Below are positions 59,306 through 64,000 of a stretch of DNA of 64,000 bases, one piece after another. The notes beneath the pieces were generated by a model. It did no database searches, was not told the DNA's origin, and saw only the letters and a program-made list of their open reading frames with translations. Position 1 is the first letter of the stretch, and every line of letters begins with the position of its first letter. Position numbers and translations under genes: made by a program. This stretch comes from Margaritifera margaritifera (Eukaryota; Mollusca; Bivalvia; Unionida; Margaritiferidae): NCBI GenBank assembly GCA_029931535.1, contig JAQPZY010001432.1, forward strand, positions 2,622,001 to 2,686,000, given 5' to 3'.

Positions 59306-60960
59306 TTTTCGAAGTTTTGGACAAAAAAAGTGTCTCCTGCACCTATTTAGTACTCAAAAGATTGGATAGCCCAGGGCCCTCCCAATTCCAGAACTGGTTC
59401 CTCAAAGTAAACTGTCTATTGAGCTTAATAAAAACAAAAAAGCACTACCTTGTTCATTTGATTTACCTGACAAAACCTTGAGCTACAAAACACAGCATAC
59501 ACCACTCCCTCGATAACTCACACCCGGATAACTCGCGAACCTGCTTATAACACAGGGTCAGGCGTGGATCCCATTTTATCTACTAGAAAATATCAAAAAA
59601 AATTGGCCCCTATTTGTTGAACATGAAAAAAATCATGATCAAAATTAGTAAATGAAACCTTGATATATTGCTCATTGTATTGTCAAAAACAGTGGTCAGT
59701 ACCTGGAAATTCGAATCAACATCATGAAATTCTCAACTTTTAATAAAAAGTCATATATTCTGTTAAATTTTCTTTCCAAACAACATTCTCAGTACACAAC
59801 AATATTCGATGAAATTTCGACCATGAAAATGTCACTAATGCCTACTGGTGGCAACACTTGAAAAAATAAATACCAATTAAATAAGTTTTGTCAAGTGAAA
59901 TTTGCATTTTAGTTCTATCTTTTAATTCAGTTTCAGTGTAATCATCATAAATGCAATATGCTCTCTTGTATTCAAACATGAAAAATGTCATTCTACCATC
60001 ACAGCTATGTCTGTGAGCATTTCCATGAGAACCTAATAAGTGCTGACTGCGTTTTGATCTCCAACTTGCGGAAGTATTTGTTGTATTGTTACACTCAATT
60101 AAAAGCAGACCAGCTTTGTATGTCTTTTGTATCAAATCAAATAAAGGGGGTCGAATAAAAGAAAAGTTAAAAAGACATGCAAATCCTAACTGTGTGTCAG
60201 GTCAACTCATTTCAATTGATCATTTGAACACTGTTATAAATATTATTATGTAAATAATATAATTAAACTACCTTTAATTAGCCTACTCATTCACAAATGT
60301 TATCAAAGATAGCAAGGCAACCAAGCGAAATGAGTACTAGGTGAATAAAAAAACTTTGTTTCATAGATACAGTTCATTACAGAGAAGCATTTGTAGTGAA
60401 CTTAAAATTTCTAAATTGGCATGCAGAGATTTCCACAAGGATGAGAAGACGTTTCTCTATTACTTGCAATGAAATAATGGCATAAATATTTTACTAACAG
60501 AACAATAAATAAATCGAGTTTCAATGTTGATGGTTGTTTCACGAAATAAAAGTCCCTAGTTTAAAAAAAAAGGAATCTTGTTTTGTTGTGAATCAACAAC
60601 AACAAAAAGCAGTGATGTAATACACAATTTTTCACGTACATTAGTTGTTGAAACCGCTTGGATTAACGTTGTTAACGACCTTTTGGAGGTTGGGTGTCTT
60701 GAAAATAAAGGTAATTTATACAAAAGAGCAAACAACTTCATTAGAAAAAAGCTCTCTATTGACAATTATTCCCCATGTAATTATAAAATAAGTATTCAGC
60801 CATTAAACAGCCCCGTTACCCCCCCCCCCCATGGTTTTCTTGATGTCCAGCAAGGATGGCATCCCCTTCTTAATTTTTTGAGATCCCTCTGTAACTCGTG
60901 CCCTCGCTTATAGTGCGGTCTATGTTTTTGGACCCCGTTGTGCACAAGTTTTCAAGGGAG
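59306..60960. other. unassigned intronic stretch
   Basis: Contains a 97-codon minus frame (60135-59842) with CDGRMTFFMFEYKRAYCIYD, not recognised, possibly a further exon of the hypothetical frame to its left. A C10 run lies near 60820-60830. Confidence 0.4.
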
Positions 60961-60973
60961 AGGTGTATTTATT

Positions 60974-61186
60974 TTGGACTTCAGGAAAGACACTGGTAAT
61001 GTGATTAATATTGACTTTGGACTTCAGGGAAAAACACTGGTAATGTGATTAATATTTATTTTGGACTTCAGGAAAAACACTGGTAATGTGATTAATATTT
61101 ATTTTGGACTTCAGGAAAAACACTGGTAATGTGATTAATATTTATTTTGGACTTCAGGAAAAAACACTGGTAATGTGAATAATATT
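60974..61186. repeat. 43-bp minisatellite, five copies
   Basis: Unit TTTGGACTTCAGGAAAAACA, CTGGTAATGTGATTAATATT TAT; about 42-44 bp each, nearly identical. Confidence 0.95.
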
Positions 61187-61654
61187 CAGCCCCTGGCTGT
61201 AGCTACAGTTTTCCTCGGTCCCTCACCCATTGTAATATTGCCTCCATATACTTGTATACAAAGCCTTCACTTTGTGTACATCGTGAAGCATGTGACAATA
61301 CTGTATCTGTTCTCCATATAATTTGGTTACCTATAATCAGCAAACAGTTGTCCTTCATGAATAACAGGGCACTTCAGTGTAATGCATCACTGGCTCTGTA
61401 GATCTACTGGTTCCTGTGTGATTGTGTGCTAACCAAGATATTAGTGACTCATCAAGACACTCGTGACAATGTTGTACAATTAAAAAAACAGTGATTACTA
61501 TTTTAGTCCATTTGGTTCACCGAGTTGCTGCCAGCTGATTCCAATGACATACGGTATGGGTATATTCTTTAATTATTATGGGTATACTAAACTATATATA
61601 AAACTTTATGCTATTGTTTTCAAAAGATGAAATTAACCCTGATGGAAATAAAAT
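61187..61654. other. unassigned stretch
   Basis: Nothing recognised. Confidence 0.4.
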
Positions 61655-62940
61655 AAGAGTGCCTCGAAAGGACTGATGATCTACTGACTGAAAAGAATTT
61701 TCATCACCACAAGTCAATAACATTTTTTCTATCCTTTTATTCTTTTAAACTACAGAGTACTTAAATCATATCTGATATTCTTGAAAAAACTCCAACATAC
61801 CAAACTTGGTAACAAAAATATTTTCTTACATGTCTGAGTGAACATGTTCACAAGACACCTGTAAGTGCAGTACACAATTCTTTGTTATGGCCTTTGACCT
61901 TGAACCCAATCTACAATCAATGAACTTGTCTCAATGTCAAGATAAACCCACATGCCAAGTTTGGTTAAATCTATAGCTAAATACTTTTTCAGGAAGAAAA
62001 AGAAAACAAAGTCATTTAAGTGGCATCATTCAAGGTATTCATCAGATATATCCACAAACTGGATTTGATACAAATCCATTCATACTTGTTTGTGTCATCA
62101 TGCTCACAAGACAGTACAGCTAAAAACCAGAGTCAAAACCTTTAACTTAAAAATCATTGTCAGATTACTGACCATAAAATTGTTAATTAGAATGCAACTA
62201 AATACAAAATCTGGTCAAAATTCATATGTATATGTACAAGTCATTGTGTTCATAAGCTCAATTAAGTTCAAAAATGCTAGCAATAACCTTGACTTGATCC
62301 CAAGGTCAATTAGGTCTAGTTTTCAACATGTGTCATTGGCCATGAAATTGTAGGTATGATTAACACCATTTTTATTTAGGACCAACTAGACATCATAAGA
62401 AGATTTGTAGTCAAACCTCATGTCAATGCAATCATCCATTCAGAAGGAATAGAGTTAAGATTTTTAAGATGACAGCCATATTGGATGCCATATCAGCACC
62501 ATTTTCATTTAGGACAAACTAGACATCATAAGAAGTCTGTCAGTGAAAACCCCATGTCTATTATCACCATCCACCCAGGTGTAGTGATAACAAGATTTTC
62601 AAAATGGTCACCATGGTGGACATATTTGAAGTCCAAGAAACACCATTTTCATTTAGAACCAATTAAACATCATAACAAGTCTTTTCATGAAAACCCCATG
62701 TTAAAATTACCATTCATTATGGAGGTATATCGATAATAAGATTTTCAAGATGACCACTAAGGCAGTCATACAGGATGTCAGATCAGCACTATTTTCATTT
62801 TGGACCAACTAGACCTTGGAATGAATGTGTTTGTAAAGTTTTATGACAATCCTTAAGTAGATTAGGAGGAATAGCAATAGCAAACTTCTGCTAACAGATG
62901 GACAATAAACAATGGACCATCATATAAGCTCTTCTATATG
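61655..62940 (+). mobile_element. family-2 modular element: head, unique middle, short core, truncated tail
   Basis: The head AAGAGTGCCTCGAAAGGACT (61655), then about 650 bp with ACATGTTCACAAGACACCTG and TTGACCTTGAACC-like segments shared with 49668-50075. About four ~146-bp core units follow from 62340 (ATTTAGGACCAACTAGACAT). The end CTGCTAACAGATGGACAATA and ATAAGCTCTTCTATATG lacks the second hairpin arm. Confidence 0.8.
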
Positions 62941-63945
62941 AAAGATGACTCTCCAGCTTTATTTTGTTTTAAATTTGAATTGCACATCATATAAAGATTT
63001 TTTAAGGATTTCTATAGATGCTGAAGTTCATGTATTAAATGAAACTAATGGTATTCAACTTAATTAATAAGAAGATGCTATTTTAATTCTGTGGTGCACA
63101 TAATGATTCCAAGATAACCAACTGTAAACTAACTTTTTTTCCTGGGAGGGGGGTACCAATTTTCACGGATCTCATGTCTTCTACCAACGACAAATTTAAA
63201 GACAAGATGAATAAATATTCTGTGGAAACAATAGGCCCCCTACCACAATCCACATGTCATTTAATAAAAAAAAAAAAAAAAAATTATACGCAAAAAATAA
63301 ATTCAGTTCTCAGTTCTTATTCCTCTAGATATTTGGATGCTGATGACAAACACAATCCTTTGACAATACTTTACCTGTGTTATTACTAGTATGTATTGCA
63401 AATAGGAAGTTCACATTTATCTCCAAAATTTTACAACACTACTTTGAGAAACACCTTCTTAAAAGAAGCAAAGATAATCAATAATCAATATTTTACAGTA
63501 TTTTGATTCACAAAAGGCATGTAGAGGTATGCAGGTAATGGAAAAAAGTTCTTTTAAATATGATGATATGGGTTTGTATTAGTCAACATGCATAACACTA
63601 GTGTCACACCGGTATCATGTAAGCTTATAACACCCAACATAAGTTCATATTATTTATGCAATGAACAAGAACAGTATGAGCTCAGGTGGGTGTCATGTGT
63701 CCTTGGAATTGTATTGGATACTTGCTTGCTACTAGTCTTACACCAGTGTCATGAGTGTTGACCAGTCAAATGCAGCCTAAAAAGATTATTATGGTGAATT
63801 GTTTTAATTAAATAATGGGAATACTAAAAAAGTAGTCTTTTGGAAGCTAGCCTGTTAGTCTATGACACTGAAATCAGAAATGATGGCACAATCTCATAGA
63901 TAAAAGAAAATATCAACATGAGAATGACAATAGTTTTTGTCTCAC
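62941..63945. other. LRRK intron stretch next to exon a
   Basis: An A17 run at about 63267-63283. Two loosely similar words GTGTCATGTGTCC/GTGTCACACCGG around 63600-63750. No gene recognised. Confidence 0.45.
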
Positions 63946-64000
63946 CATTTTCATGAAGAAACTTTGTAGCTTGATCCAAATCCTCTTTATCTCTAAAGGG
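63946..64000 (-). CDS. LRRK: LRRK exon a (COR domain, partial at window edge)
   Basis: The exon is open to the window edge and encodes 18 codons ending in ATKFLHENG, a helix of the COR domain where ROCO proteins read 'FLHE.G'. The donor is GTGAGA at 63945. It ends after the first base of a Gly codon (phase 1), completed by GT at the start of the next exon about 10.9 kb away. It is recognised mainly by phase and motif continuity with the next exon. Confidence 0.75.

Overview
The window is eukaryotic nuclear DNA: AT-rich, with GT-AG introns, long introns packed with repeats, and no operons. The repeat types point to a marine invertebrate, most likely a bivalve mollusc. They are arrays of roughly 125-180 bp units ending in a hairpin tail, DIRS-type tyrosine-recombinase retrotransposons and TA-flanked MITEs. 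That assignment is inference from repeat style, not from a marker gene.

One host gene is recognisable. A LRRK-type (ROCO) protein kinase runs on the minus strand from beyond the right edge (64000) to at least 14305. Twelve exons between 64000 and 30172 join in perfect phase into 866 codons: COR domain, a complete kinase domain (glycine loop, VAIK lysine, helix-C Glu, YRD, DYG, APE) and the start of the C-terminal beta-propeller. A thirteenth, more tentative exon lies at 14553-14305. The N-terminal repeats and ROC GTPase lie outside the window on the right. The last exons were not found.

Nearly everything else is mobile or tandem DNA. Three DIRS-like retrotransposons lie on the minus strand: a fragment at 1-3200, a structurally complete but coding-dead copy at 4524-10282, and a degenerate copy at about 53247-57091. 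An orphan DIRS end sits at 12341-12450. The 4524-10282 copy shows the DIRS hallmark: an internal complementary region matching its two joined ends. It split a pre-existing tandem array without target duplication. A dead ISL2EU/Harbinger-like DDE transposase with a SWIM zinc finger (24848-22817) sits between a 35-bp inverted pair (20539-20573 / 27441-27475). Six copies of a double-hairpin MITE, a TIR element with an 8-bp target duplication (50705-51428) and a longer relative (37988-39672), a LINE fragment and two tRNA-like repeats complete the mobile fraction.

Several arrays with unrelated bodies end in the same hairpin tail (ATAAGCTCA...GAGCTAA). This suggests one family of modular, probably Helitron-like, non-autonomous elements that swap their tandem cores. 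Simple minisatellites (24, 30, 39, 43, 46, 52 and 59 bp) are scattered through the introns, and one is inside a coding exon of the kinase gene.
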